DNA of 64,000 bases from Sungkyunkwania multivorans. GTDB taxonomy: Bacteria; Bacteroidota; Bacteroidia; Flavobacteriales; Flavobacteriaceae. The stretch lies in assembly GCF_042675645.1 (NCBI RefSeq), contig NZ_JBHTJH010000017.1:682001-746000 (forward strand), read 5' to 3'. The position numbers and the translations under genes were made by a program. The notes below the pieces were generated by a model. It worked only from the letters and a program-made list of their open reading frames with translations, ran no database searches and was not told the DNA's origin. Shown here piece after piece: positions 18,340 through 27,800 of this stretch. The stretch's first letter is position 1, and every line of letters starts with the position of its first letter.

Positions 18340-18690
18340 CTAATCTGCATATTTTCGTAACGAATTCATTCGCTTTTGGATTCGATTTAATTCAATAACC
18401 AATAAGGTGTATTTTTCTTCTGAAAGAATACCGATTTCTTTGGAGATATGCAATTGGGTTTCTAACTCATAGGAAGATTCGAGGGCTATCTGCCAAAATC
18501 TTGAAAACTCTCTTTGAGAATTCCTAGAGCATCCTTCTGCAATGTTGGAAGGGATTGAAACTACAGCTCGCGCTATTTGAGATTTAAAGCCAAACTTTTC
18601 TTCTTTTGGAAAATCCGAAATATGTAAATATGCGAGTTTTACAAAAGCAATTGAATCATTCCATACATCAAGTTCCCTAAAGTTTCTCAA
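18340..18690 (-). CDS. Four-helix-bundle protein (23S rRNA IVS/Avd-like family)
   Basis: A 116-residue protein of the small four-helix-bundle family first seen in 23S rRNA intervening sequences and related to Avd of diversity-generating retroelements. Features are the FRELDVWNDSIAFVKLAY start, SQIARAVVSIPSNIAEGCSR (the most conserved helix 2 stretch) and FWQIALESSYELETQL. Members are pentameric and bind nucleic acid in the Avd case; the function of free-standing copies is unknown. There is no rRNA and no reverse transcriptase nearby. The gene is bounded by inverted heptamer arrays, lies between prfA and pyrF, and is AT-richer than both. It is probably cargo of a small mobile unit. Confidence 0.85.
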   Translation of the reverse strand: MRNFRELDVWNDSIAFVKLAYLHISDFPKEEKFGFKSQIARAVVSIPSNIAEGCSRNSQREFSRFWQIALESSYELETQLHISKEIGILSEEKYTLLVIELNRIQKRMNSLRKYAD

Positions 18691-18734
18691 ATAATTAAAG
18701 GTTTATTTTTCAATCTAATTCATAACAAAAACCC

Positions 18735-18764
18735 AACATCCAACACCTAGTACCCAACACCCAA
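18735..18764. repeat. Right terminal heptamer array of the four-helix-bundle unit
   Basis: On the minus strand it reads TTGGGTG TTGGGTA CTAGGTG TTGGATG, continuing into TTGGGTT. It is the inverted partner of 18303-18332 and ends four bases before the prfA stop codon (18768-18770). Confidence 0.75.
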
Positions 18765-18767
18765 CGA

Positions 18768-19844
18768 CTATATCGTCTCGCTTGCTTCTTTCAACTTCTC
18801 GGTATTCTCAGCAAGCATCAACTCGTCGATGATCTTTTGAATATCGCCATTGATGATATTACTTAGGTCATAAAGTGTTAATCCGATGCGGTGATCGGTC
18901 ACGCGGCCTTGAGGATAATTATAGGTCCTGATCTTCGCACTACGGTCGCCACTGCTTACCATACTCTTTCGTTTGGCTGAGTCGGCAGCTTGCTTTTTGG
19001 CCAATTCCAGATCGTATAATCTCGAGCGTAGCACCTTGATCGCTTTTTCAAGATTTTTATGCTGCGACTTCTCGTCTTGGCAGCTTACGATAAGTCCGGT
19101 TGGCTCGTGATGTAGTTTGATGGCCGAGTAGGTTGTATTTACCGATTGTCCTCCAGGGCCGGTCGAGGTGGTACGTTCGATGCGAACCTCGCTCATGTCT
19201 AGCTCAATATCAAATTCTTCTGCCTCTGGCAATACCATTACAGTTGCTGCCGAGGTATGTACCCTTCCTTGCGTCTCTGTTTGTGGTACGCGTTGTACAC
19301 GATGCACACCAGCTTCAAACTTCATCGTACCATAGACGTTTTCGCCACTCACCTCAAAGATGATCTCTTTGAAACCACCAGAGGTGCCTGCATTAAAATC
19401 GACGACATTCACTTTCCAGCCCTTGCTTTCGCAATATTTGGTGTACATTCTATGTAGATCGCCTGCAAAGATACTGGCTTCATCACCTCCGGTCCCCGCT
19501 CTGATCTCGACAACCACATTCTTAGCATCTTCAGGATCTTTTGGGATCAGCATGTATTTGATCTCTTCCTCAAGAGCAGGAAGTTGTTCTTTTGCCTCTT
19601 CGAGCTGCATCTTTGCCATTTCTACCATCTCTGCATCGCCGCCATCGGCAATGATCTCTTCGGCCTCGCTCACATTATCCAATAAGGACTTGTAGACCTC
19701 ACGTTTGTCCACAAGCTGCTTCAATTCTTTATATTCTCGATTGAGCTGTACATAACGCTTTTGATCGGCGATGATATCGGGTTGAATGATCAGATCAGAG
19801 ATCTCGTCGAAACGTTGCTTTACGATATTTAATTTGTCTAACAT
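18768..19844 (-). CDS. prfA: Peptide chain release factor 1
   Basis: A 358-residue class I release factor. The GGQ motif lies at 231-233 (TSTGPGGQSVNTT), and the codon-recognition tripeptide PQT (187-189) is of the PxT type that marks RF1, reading UAA and UAG. A coiled-coil N-terminal domain occupies about 1-100. It acts on the ribosome to hydrolyse peptidyl-tRNA at stop codons. It is the first gene of a minus-strand run leading to pyrF and the metal-receptor gene, interrupted by the four-helix-bundle unit directly after its stop codon. Confidence 0.95.
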   Translation of the reverse strand: MLDKLNIVKQRFDEISDLIIQPDIIADQKRYVQLNREYKELKQLVDKREVYKSLLDNVSEAEEIIADGGDAEMVEMAKMQLEEAKEQLPALEEEIKYMLIPKDPEDAKNVVVEIRAGTGGDEASIFAGDLHRMYTKYCESKGWKVNVVDFNAGTSGGFKEIIFEVSGENVYGTMKFEAGVHRVQRVPQTETQGRVHTSAATVMVLPEAEEFDIELDMSEVRIERTTSTGPGGQSVNTTYSAIKLHHEPTGLIVSCQDEKSQHKNLEKAIKVLRSRLYDLELAKKQAADSAKRKSMVSSGDRSAKIRTYNYPQGRVTDHRIGLTLYDLSNIINGDIQKIIDELMLAENTEKLKEASETI

Positions 19845-19866
19845 GTAGCTTCTATTATCCGGAGGG

Positions 19867-19874
19867 CAAATTTA
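19867..19874 (-). promoter_or_regulatory. -7 box of prfA promoter
   Basis: On the minus strand it reads TAAATTTG, an exact match to the Bacteroidota TAnnTTTG element, 22 bases before the prfA ATG. I do not see a well-placed TTG at -33. Confidence 0.5.
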
Positions 19875-19958
19875 CGATATTTTTACTCATCCCTATTGTG
19901 AATATTGCTGCTATTCAATTAACAATTTGTTGCTCCTTTCTGTTGAATGTAATAAGGT

Positions 19959-19966
19959 TATCTTTG
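19959..19966 (+). promoter_or_regulatory. -7 box upstream of msrA
   Basis: TATCTTTG matches TAnnTTTG exactly, 40 bases before the msrA ATG. TTG trinucleotides upstream are not at ideal spacing. Confidence 0.5.
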
Positions 19967-20006
19967 ATGTGTCATAATTTTTATAATCACATATGCAGAT
20001 AGGTCA

Positions 20007-20516
20007 ATGATTCTAAAAATCGGACTAGGAGGAGGTTGCCATTGGTGTACAGAGGCTGTTTTTCAGTCATTGAAAGGCGTTCTTCGAGTTGAACAAGGTT
20101 GGGTGTCTTCAGAAGGAAAGGATGATTCCTTTTCGGAGGCAGTGATCGTTCAATTCGATGCTGCACGTATTCAGCTAAAAGAGCTGATCGAAGTACATCT
20201 TTATACGCATCAAAGCACTTCCGATCATAGCATGCGAAAAAAATATCGATCGGCCATTTACTATTTTTCTCAAGACCAAAGCGCAGAAAGCAGCTCTATT
20301 CTGAAAGTCCTCCAAGCGGAATTTGACGAAAGGATCATTACCCAAGTGCTACCGTTCAAAAACTTTGAACCTTCAAGAGAAGAAATTACCAATTATTACT
20401 ACACCAACCCTCAAAAGCCTTTTTGTGAAAAATACATCGCTCCAAAACTTCAACTGCTCCTTGAAAGATTCTCATCGATCGTCAAAACAGATAAAATAAA
20501 AACTATGCGCGCATAG
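20007..20516 (+). CDS. msrA: Peptide-methionine (S)-S-oxide reductase (MsrA)
   Basis: A 169-residue MsrA-fold protein. The active-site segment is GGGCHWCTEAVFQ with probable catalytic Cys11. A His replaces the Phe of the canonical GCFW, and a second Cys (Cys14) replaces the usual Gly. The substrate region includes YTHQSTSDHSMRKKYRSAIY, close to the family's 'HDPT..nrQG.D.G.qYRS.I', and FEPSREEITNYYYTNPQKPF matches the conserved C-terminal part. It probably reduces methionine-S-sulfoxide in proteins. The changed active site suggests a divergent subgroup. It is followed 33 bases later by a thioesterase gene. Confidence 0.8.
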   Translation: MILKIGLGGGCHWCTEAVFQSLKGVLRVEQGWVSSEGKDDSFSEAVIVQFDAARIQLKELIEVHLYTHQSTSDHSMRKKYRSAIYYFSQDQSAESSSILKVLQAEFDERIITQVLPFKNFEPSREEITNYYYTNPQKPFCEKYIAPKLQLLLERFSSIVKTDKIKTMRA

Positions 20517-20525
20517 CAAATTAAT

Positions 20526-20533
20526 TATCTTTG
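20526..20533 (+). promoter_or_regulatory. -7 box of thioesterase promoter
   Basis: TATCTTTG, an exact TAnnTTTG match ending 16 bases before the ATG at 20550, so a very short leader is predicted. Confidence 0.5.
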
Positions 20534-20549
20534 CAAAAATTGTTCGCCT

Positions 20550-21029
20550 ATGTATTCAAAAGAGTTTGATATCCGCTGGAATGACCTCGATGCCAATCGA
20601 CACTTGGCCAATTCTTCATATATCGCCTTTATGGCACATACCCGTATGGCGTTTTTGGGCGAGCATGGTTTTGGACACCGACAGATGCAGCATTATAATA
20701 TTGGGCCGGTCATATTCTACGAGCATGTGTACTACTTTAGGGAAGTTTTTGCGGGGCATCCTATAAAGGTTACCTTGGAATTGGGTGGCATGAGTGAGGA
20801 CGGCATGTTTTACGAGTTCATCCATAATTTTTATGACTATAAAGGGAGAAACATGTGTCGCGGTGAAATGATGGGAGGATGGTTAGATCTTGGACAACGC
20901 AAACTGATCGGCCTACCGGACGAGTTAAGGAAGGTGGTGGACCAATTGGAACACTCAGCCAATTTTAGACTGTTGACCAGAGAGGATACGCGTAAATATG
21001 CAAAAAAACCAGTAGACCTTAAGTTCTAG
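20550..21029 (+). CDS. Acyl-CoA thioesterase (hotdog fold)
   Basis: A 159-residue single hotdog-domain protein of the YbgC/4HBT type. RWNDLDANRHLANSSYIAF (9-27) holds the catalytic Asp in the family's 'D.D...H.NN..Y' motif, with one Asn replaced by Ala. It probably hydrolyses acyl-CoA thioesters in the cytoplasm; chain length is unknown. It converges with the DMT transporter gene, with only two bases between the stop codons. Confidence 0.83.
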   Translation: MYSKEFDIRWNDLDANRHLANSSYIAFMAHTRMAFLGEHGFGHRQMQHYNIGPVIFYEHVYYFREVFAGHPIKVTLELGGMSEDGMFYEFIHNFYDYKGRNMCRGEMMGGWLDLGQRKLIGLPDELRKVVDQLEHSANFRLLTREDTRKYAKKPVDLKF

Positions 21030-21031
21030 GC

Positions 21032-21931
21032 TTACGTTTCTCGCTTTCTCTTGGACACCTTGGTTACCAAGTAGACGCCTATAAAAACGAGGACGGCGGC
21101 AACAACCTTCACTATATTTAAAGCATCCGCTCCCATAACCATGGCAAATGCGATGGCCAATAGAGGCTGTAAATAGATAAATGCACCGATTGTGGAAGCT
21201 TTGAGTTCTCTAAGCGCATAGACATTCAATAAATACGTTAAAAAGGTGGTCCCGACCACAACAAAGACCATTTTCCAGACAACGTCCATCGGAAGTGACG
21301 TCCATTGTACTTCGTTAAATTCCGCGATGGTAATAGGAAAATTGATCACAATGGCAATGGCAAAGAACCACTTCATCAGGGTGATCGAATGATACTTGGC
21401 GGTTAGCGGCTTTACAAGCACCAAGTAGATCGCATAGAAAGCTGCATTTAGTATGAACAGCGTGTTTCCCAACGGGATATTTGGTGCATCTTGTCGAACT
21501 TCATCCCCAAATAGAATGAGACCCAAGGCTCCTGCGAAGCCAAGCAATATTCCAACAGCTCGGACCCACGTTATCTTCTCACCAATTAGAACGGCCGAAA
21601 GGATAAACACCAAAATGGGCGATACGGTGATCATCACCGAACTATTGATCGGGGTAGAAAGCTCTAGTCCCCAAAAGAACGATAGCATATTGAGCACCAT
21701 GCCAAAGCAGGCACAGGCAAGGATACGTGGCCAATCGCTCTTTGCGATCTTTTCTTTAGGCGCCCAAATACTGATGAGCCAAAATAGAATGCCAGCGCCC
21801 AGCACCCGCAGTAGTATGAATCCAAAAGATTTGATGTAGATAGGCATTACTCCTTTGGCAAGGGTGTGGTTAACGGCATAAATGCTACTCGCCGTAAAAG
21901 CGGCCATTAGGGCCAGTGTTCTTTTGCTCAT
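21032..21931 (-). CDS. EamA/DMT family transporter
   Basis: A 299-residue inner-membrane protein with ten hydrophobic segments arranged as two EamA repeats (about 8-135 and 150-290). It ends in a short basic tail (KVSKRKRET). DMT/EamA proteins export amino acids, nucleobases or other metabolites; the substrate cannot be assigned. It starts six bases after the ArsC-like gene, so the two are probably one transcript. Confidence 0.86.
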   Translation of the reverse strand: MSKRTLALMAAFTASSIYAVNHTLAKGVMPIYIKSFGFILLRVLGAGILFWLISIWAPKEKIAKSDWPRILACACFGMVLNMLSFFWGLELSTPINSSVMITVSPILVFILSAVLIGEKITWVRAVGILLGFAGALGLILFGDEVRQDAPNIPLGNTLFILNAAFYAIYLVLVKPLTAKYHSITLMKWFFAIAIVINFPITIAEFNEVQWTSLPMDVVWKMVFVVVGTTFLTYLLNVYALRELKASTIGAFIYLQPLLAIAFAMVMGADALNIVKVVAAVLVFIGVYLVTKVSKRKRET

Positions 21932-21937
21932 TATAAA

Positions 21938-22291
21938 TTACGAATGAATGGCATCCTTTGCTTCCGCAACCACTTTTTTACTGTTTCCTATAAAGATATG
22001 GTCGTCAACAATGGTTACGGGGCGTTTTAAAAAGGTATAATGTTCTAGAATGAGGTCCTTGTAATCCTTTTCCGTGAGTGCCCTATCCTTTAGACCACGT
22101 TCTTTATACAATCTGGCACGTTTGCTGAAAAGTGCCTCATAACTCCCAGCGAGCCGATGCATCTCATCGAGCTGTTCTGTTGTTATTTTTTCGGTCTTGA
22201 TGTCTTGTAACACAAAATCTGAAGGCAGCTGCAATTCCTTGATGATCCGTTGGCAGGTATCGCATGTTTGAAGATGGTATATTTTTTTCAT
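21938..22291 (-). CDS. ArsC/Spx/YffB-type thioredoxin-fold protein
   Basis: A 117-residue protein of the ArsC-like family. It has a thioredoxin-type start (MKKIYHLQTCDTCQRIIKEL) with Cys10 and Cys13 as a CxxC pair, and the late RPVTIVDDHIFIG segment is typical of the family. The CxxC start suggests a redox or glutathione-dependent reductase of the YffB/Spx type and not an arsenate reductase in an ars operon; no ars genes are near. It is co-oriented with the downstream EamA transporter (six-base gap). Confidence 0.82.
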   Translation of the reverse strand: MKKIYHLQTCDTCQRIIKELQLPSDFVLQDIKTEKITTEQLDEMHRLAGSYEALFSKRARLYKERGLKDRALTEKDYKDLILEHYTFLKRPVTIVDDHIFIGNSKKVVAEAKDAIHS

Positions 22292-22362
22292 GAGGTACGC
22301 TTTTCAATGCAAAGAAACAGCATTTAAAACTGAAAAAATTATCTTTAGCAAAAAATCGCCAC

Positions 22363-22824
22363 ATGGATTTCGTTTTCGAAACTTCACTGCAAAACAGGAG
22401 GTCGCTTCACTATTTTTTGAATAACCTTTCCCTTCAAGAGTTAAATACGGTACCAGCTGGTTTTTCCAATAGTATCTTTTGGAATATCGCACATGTCGTG
22501 GTCACTCAGCAATTGCTCGTTTATACGCTATCAGGGAAAGAATCAATGCTGCCGCAATCGTTTATCGATAGTTTCCGCAAGGGAACCAAGCACGAAAAAG
22601 ATGCCACTGAACAGGATGTAAAGCAGGTTTCGGAATGGCTGTTCGCAACATTGGAAAAGACGAAGGAGGACTATGCAAAAAGTGTCTTTAAAAATTATGG
22701 TTCCTATACGACTTCCTTAAAAGTGACCTTGAAGACGGTAGAGGACGGATTGAACTTCAACAATTTTCACGAAGGGATCCATTTGGGCTATATTCTAGCC
22801 ATGAAAAAGGCTATCGTTTCTTAA
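22363..22824 (+). CDS. DinB family protein
   Basis: A 153-residue helical-bundle protein of the DinB/YfiT superfamily. Two of the metal-binding histidine regions are visible: NIAHVVVTQQLL (about 46-57) and HEGIHLGYIL near the C-terminus. Members are metal-dependent enzymes or thiol transferases of mostly unknown role. It converges with the DUF3298 lipoprotein gene, the two ends overlapping by 14 bases. Confidence 0.8.
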   Translation: MDFVFETSLQNRRSLHYFLNNLSLQELNTVPAGFSNSIFWNIAHVVVTQQLLVYTLSGKESMLPQSFIDSFRKGTKHEKDATEQDVKQVSEWLFATLEKTKEDYAKSVFKNYGSYTTSLKVTLKTVEDGLNFNNFHEGIHLGYILAMKKAIVS

Positions 22825-23557
22825 GATATTCCTCGACTGTAGCATAATCGATGGTCAAGGATTGCGGCCCTTCCGTATACGGAGCAATTTCATAGGGTTT
22901 GTAAGTCATTACAATATGCTCTTTGGTAAAGCCAATGGTCTCAGGAAGGTGAAATTGATCATTCTCGAAATCGAAGCCGGCCGAATTGATGTTTGCTACT
23001 TCTGGAATTTTATATTTATTTCTGAATTGGCCCTCCGCCAGTGCTATAAATCCATCGAGATCTTCAAACAGATCCTTTGGTTCCATGATGTTTCCCGTTT
23101 TTGGATCAAAATTCAAATACTTGGTGCTTTGGTAACCATGAGCCCCGCCGACATACATTTCTACATCAAGTCTTATGGAGATAAGTTGATCGGTCTGGTA
23201 AGAGACATCACCGAATATGAAGGCATACCAACTGGCCTCTGATTCAAATTCCTCTTTGTTTTCCTCGAACGATTTAAAAAATGATCTTTTAGCCGCATCA
23301 ATCGTTTCTATACCCTCATCCTCACTATAGTTTAGATAGGGAAGAATGGCACTTATAATTGCCTCATTGATGGTTTCTTGTACTTTCTCGTCACCCTTCG
23401 CCAAAACATAGTTGAGTGCTATCTCTGCACAAGATTCGTCGTCGCAATGATCACTGCTTTCTTTGCTGTCGATAGCTTCAAATGTAAGTGTTGCTTCTTT
23501 TTCGCAACCAATTAGCGATATAACAAGAAGCAGTAGGCATAAAACTTTTTTCATCAT
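22811..23557 (-). CDS. DUF3298/DUF4163-type lipoprotein
   Basis: A 248-residue lipoprotein (LVISLIGC, Cys18). The mature part has an N-terminal DUF4163-like region and a DUF3298 region: YVGGAHGYQSTKYLNFDP (the GAHG motif is a family hallmark), then LFEDLDGFIALAEGQFR. Related domains occur in RsiV, which binds lysozyme, but here there is no anti-sigma domain. It is anchored in the periplasm or at the surface. Two adjacent ATG codons (23557, 23554) could serve as start. Confidence 0.82.
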   Translation of the reverse strand: MMKKVLCLLLLVISLIGCEKEATLTFEAIDSKESSDHCDDESCAEIALNYVLAKGDEKVQETINEAIISAILPYLNYSEDEGIETIDAAKRSFFKSFEENKEEFESEASWYAFIFGDVSYQTDQLISIRLDVEMYVGGAHGYQSTKYLNFDPKTGNIMEPKDLFEDLDGFIALAEGQFRNKYKIPEVANINSAGFDFENDQFHLPETIGFTKEHIVMTYKPYEIAPYTEGPQSLTIDYATVEEYLKKR

Positions 23558-23595
23558 ACGATTTACGATTTATAACTCTAAAAGTACCTACTAGA

Positions 23596-23626
23596 TTGTA
23601 ATCCCCAAAAGGAAACGGTATTTTTG
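23596..23626 (+). promoter_or_regulatory. Promoter of the cystathionine gamma-synthase gene
   Basis: TTG (23596-23598), 20 bases, then TATTTTTG (23619-23626), an exact match to the flavobacterial -33/-7 consensus. It overlaps an alternative upstream ATG at 23624 and so supports translation from 23648. Confidence 0.65.
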
Positions 23627-23647
23627 TCTGCATTAAGAATAGCTATT

Positions 23648-24802
23648 ATGAGTTCGGAGAATATTAAGTTCAATACAAAGACCATCCATGGTGGTCAAGA
23701 ATATGATAAGGCTTATGGGGCAGTGATGCCTCCTATCTATCAAACGTCGACCTATGCGCAAACCACGCCTGGAGGGCACAAAGGTTTTGAGTACAGTCGC
23801 ACGCACAATCCTACACGCAAAGCGCTAGAGGATTCCTTTGCAAGCATAGAAAATGGTAATTTCGGCTTGGCTTTTGGCAGTGGATTGGCTGCGATCGATG
23901 CGGTGATCAAATTATTGAAGCCGGGAGACGAAGTGATCTCCACCAATGATCTCTATGGTGGATCCTATCGCTTGTTCACTAAGATTTACGAGGATTTCGG
24001 GATAAAATTCCACTTTATTGGTATGGAAAATGCCGATAAGGTTGCACATTATGTCAACGAAAAGACACGTTTGATCTGGGTGGAAACCCCTACCAACCCA
24101 ATGATGAATATCATCGACATCCAAGCGGTAGCTGCGGTCGCCAAAGAGCACGATATATTATTGGCGGTCGACAATACTTTTGCCACTCCATATTTACAAC
24201 AACCCTTAGAACTTGGGGCCGACATCGTGATGCATTCTGCCACCAAATATCTGGGCGGTCATAGCGATGTGGTAATGGGCGCCTTGGTTGTAAAAGACAA
24301 AGAGCTAGCAGATAAGTTATATTTTATACAAAATGCAAGTGGTGCAGTTTGTGGCCCTATGGACAGCTTTTTGGTGCTTCGTGGCATAAAGACGCTTCAT
24401 GTAAGGATGCAGCGGCACTGTGAGAATGGGAAGGCTATCGCTGCCTATTTGGCGAGCCACCCAAAAATTGAAAAGGTCTATTGGCCAGGGTTCGAAGATC
24501 ATCCCAACCATGACGTTGCGAAACGACAGATGAACGATTTTGGAGGAATGGTCTCGTTCATTACCAAAGGAAGCAATTATGCCGAGGCCATCAAGATCGT
24601 TGAAAAGTTGAAGATCTTCACACTGGCGGAATCGCTGGGAGGCGTAGAGTCCTTGGCGGGACATCCCGCAAGTATGACCCATGCTTCTATTCCGAAGGAA
24701 GAACGTGAAAAGACAGGAGTTGTCGACTCATTGATTAGACTAAGTGTTGGAATTGAAGATGTGGAAGACCTTATTGAGGATCTTCGTCAGGCAATAGGGT
24801 AA
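23648..24802 (+). CDS. Cystathionine gamma-synthase family PLP enzyme
   Basis: A 384-residue PLP enzyme of the Cys/Met metabolism family. The start at 23648 gives the family-typical MSSENIKFNTKTIHGG. The in-frame ATG at 23624 lies inside the predicted promoter. The PLP lysine is Lys200 in HSATKYLGGHSD, with YQTSTYAQ and EYSRTHNPTR in the usual places. It forms cystathionine from an activated homoserine and cysteine, or is a gamma-lyase; sequence alone does not separate these, so no symbol is given. It is monocistronic, ending at a bidirectional terminator. Confidence 0.88.
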   Translation: MSSENIKFNTKTIHGGQEYDKAYGAVMPPIYQTSTYAQTTPGGHKGFEYSRTHNPTRKALEDSFASIENGNFGLAFGSGLAAIDAVIKLLKPGDEVISTNDLYGGSYRLFTKIYEDFGIKFHFIGMENADKVAHYVNEKTRLIWVETPTNPMMNIIDIQAVAAVAKEHDILLAVDNTFATPYLQQPLELGADIVMHSATKYLGGHSDVVMGALVVKDKELADKLYFIQNASGAVCGPMDSFLVLRGIKTLHVRMQRHCENGKAIAAYLASHPKIEKVYWPGFEDHPNHDVAKRQMNDFGGMVSFITKGSNYAEAIKIVEKLKIFTLAESLGGVESLAGHPASMTHASIPKEEREKTGVVDSLIRLSVGIEDVEDLIEDLRQAIG

Positions 24803-24832
24803 TTTACTTGATAACATCAATAGTGTTGAATA

Positions 24833-24862
24833 AAAAAGCCGCTTATCAATAAGCGGCTTTTT
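24833..24862. terminator. Bidirectional hairpin terminator
   Basis: A perfect 13-bp stem (24833-24845 with 24850-24862) encloses the loop tcaa, with an A-run on the left and a T-run on the right. It serves the plus-strand PLP enzyme gene and the minus-strand giant gene, which converge here. Confidence 0.88.
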
Positions 24863-24895
24863 AACTGAATTAAGTAAGGAGCAAATTAAACGATA

Positions 24896-27800
24896 TCAAT
24901 ACCTTAACATTTTTCTCGTGACAACTCCTTTATCGGTATATATTTTTACAATATAGATTCCTCTTTGTATGTTCACCGGAATATCAATTCTACGATCATT
25001 ACTCTCAATGGTAGCTTCTACAACAGGCCTTCTTTGAAGGTCATAGATCACCATGTTATGAATATGGTCTTTTCTAAAGTTGAAGATCTTCACTTCTTTT
25101 CCTCTTCGAGAGTAGATCACAAAGATCGGTAGGTGTGAAGCATCCTCCTCAGGGGTCACTTCTTCCTCTGCAGGCTTGAATACCATCTGAAAACGGTCGG
25201 TATTCACCTGTTGGTCCAGCACTACTTTGAAAGGAGCACTTCTAAGGTCATGATGCGAACCATCTTCGTTATCTCTAATATAGATATCTACATCTTCTGA
25301 TATATTTTCTAGCTCATCGATCATGATGGTGAACTCTTGGTTGGCGTGCGCCTCATCGATCTGGAAGCCTAGCGCCAAACGTCTATCTTTATCGTAGCTA
25401 TCTACCGCTTGGATCACATACTTTTCATTTTCAAGCATCCAATAGGCATCCGATCGCTGATCATCTAAAAGTCTACCGTCGTATCCAGGGTCAACACCAT
25501 CGGTGGTACCTTCGATAAATGCCAATAGCAATTGCCTATGGAATCCTTCGGCATTTTCAAAACCGATTCTTATTCTTTGCGTTTCTTGCTGATTTGCAAT
25601 GATATCGTTGTCGCCATCATCTCGGTTCGCATTTCTAATAAATTGCGAATCACCTGTGTTCTCCTTCCTAAAGACACGTTGACCGTTGTTAAATTCTATG
25701 GTTCCACCATCGGCATCTGCCTCCACAAAGAAACCTTGAGCAACGGGAACGTATCTTGTAGGCACTTTCGATGGCGCACCAGATTGACTTACATCGGGAT
25801 GAGCAACAGCCATCACACCTCCCGAAAGGTTATACAATGCATAGCCTCCTTGATAATCGATCAAATTATGTGAGTTGCCACCATAGTGTTCCCAGAAATA
25901 CAAAGTTCCAGTGATAGCGCCATTGTTGTCCAAAATAAATTGATTAGCGTCTAAGGCAGAAGGATAGGGATTCCCAACCAAGCTTTGGTTGGTGCCCGAA
26001 ATAGCATGAGTGATCGTACCGTTGTTAGGCTTCCCTTCAAAAATATAGTTTTGCTCGGCACCTATTCCTGGATTATACTGAGCTCCTTTTAGAGTAAAGC
26101 CCATTCCTGCAGGAATGCTTCCCAAATTCCCGGTAAATGACCAGGCGTCATAATCTTCTGCTGCTCCGTTGTCAAACATATATATCCAGCTGCTACTTAA
26201 GGTCAGTGGATTGGTTTGAGTGGTTGGAACATTGATGTCTGTAGTAAACTGCACAGTACCATTAGGCTCTTTGAGCGTTGCCGCGATAAAGTCCGAATTA
26301 TTTTGTGTCACACTCGGTGCCCCAACAGGCGATGAAAAATAATTATAGGTGTATTGATCCGCAGTACCTTGCTGATCTCTCTCCAGAATACCAGCGCTGG
26401 TAACTTCTAAGGTACTGTTCGCAGTTTGTATCAATTGAGATTCTCCTTCTAGATCAATTCTTCCGTCCAGCTCTAAATACCAATCATTGGTGATGGCTCG
26501 GTCATTATTAACCGTAAAAGAACCACTGCCATCGATGATCAAACCTAATAGGTCATGGTCATCGGATGTCGTAAGGTCATGCGCAACATTGACGATGGCC
26601 CATGGTTTGTTGCTGGCAACATCTTCGATGTCCCAAACATCGCCATATAACCATGTACTTTGAGAGGTCCACGCCCCATCCGAGGTGGTGATGTAAGGCA
26701 TCGGTGCTGTCTGACTTTGGAAGGTGGTGATATTTTTTAGGAATGCATTTCTTCCTTTACCAGAGGCATCTGTTGTTCTACCGGTCAAAATATTGGTCAT
26801 AGGATAATAGGCTTCTAAATCGTTCCATTGAATGGCAGTTCCGCCATCCATGGCCACTGTTTTTGGAATAACCGTTCCTTCTACCTCAGTACCATTCTGC
26901 TGAATTTCTTGGTACACCAAACGTTGAATTTGATTGGCATTCAACCTAGTACTGAACGCTCTTACTTCGTCTGCGGCTCCGCGGTAATAATTGGTGCTCG
27001 CACCACTTTGACGTCCTATAGTAAAATCTCTATTAGGTGTAGACATGGTATCGTTCAATAGACCTGAAGACCCCAAAGTTCCTTCAAGTTCACCATTGAC
27101 ATAGATGCGGACTTGATTATCAGTTGCACTGAATGTAGCGGTAATATGCGCCCACTCGTTTAACTTAAGTGCGCCAGAGGTCGCAGCAAGACTAGCATTT
27201 GTGCCACCGTTCGTATTGACATATACATGAGGGATTCTACTGGCGTCGGTATAGATATAGAACATTTCTTCGCCTGCGATATGCCCTCTATTGCTATAAC
27301 CGCCATCTAACTTGACCCAAGCCATGATGGTCGCTTCACCCATTCCGCCCATAAATCCTGGCGTCGTCATGTGGTCATCTATACCATCAAAGTCGATCGC
27401 TGCGGTGGAAGGTGGATTAACAAACGGAAGATCTCTATAGTCCAAGTCCCCTCCAAGAGCAAGATCTCCATCACTATCTGGTAACACAGAAGCTGCCGGG
27501 TCGTTTATAGTATCGTTAGGATCATAACCGTCCAGATCATCGCCACTGCTAGGCGCTCCTGCTCCAGCTTCGAAGGCATAATCCAATCCGTCGGTATCGA
27601 TATCGAGTACAAAAGGGAAATTGCTCATTCCGTTCTCTTGTACATCGGGAATGCCATCATTATCAGAATCGGTATCTCGATAGTCTGGCGTACCATCCCC
27701 ATCGGTATCCTCTACTGAGGTAAATCCATTGCCATAGGCCACGTTGACACCCTCGGCTGTAGATATGTTAATGGCGAAAGGATAACCCAGAGGGCTAGTG

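Noticed and set aside
18340..18690. Four-helix-bundle gene as an intervening sequence of a 23S rRNA gene or a diversity-generating retroelement
   Set aside because: No rRNA sequence, reverse transcriptase or template/variable repeat is present nearby; only the protein family is shared.
23624..23647. Upstream ATG for the cystathionine gamma-synthase gene
   Set aside because: It overlaps the -7 element of an excellent promoter match, and the added residues are not typical of the family.
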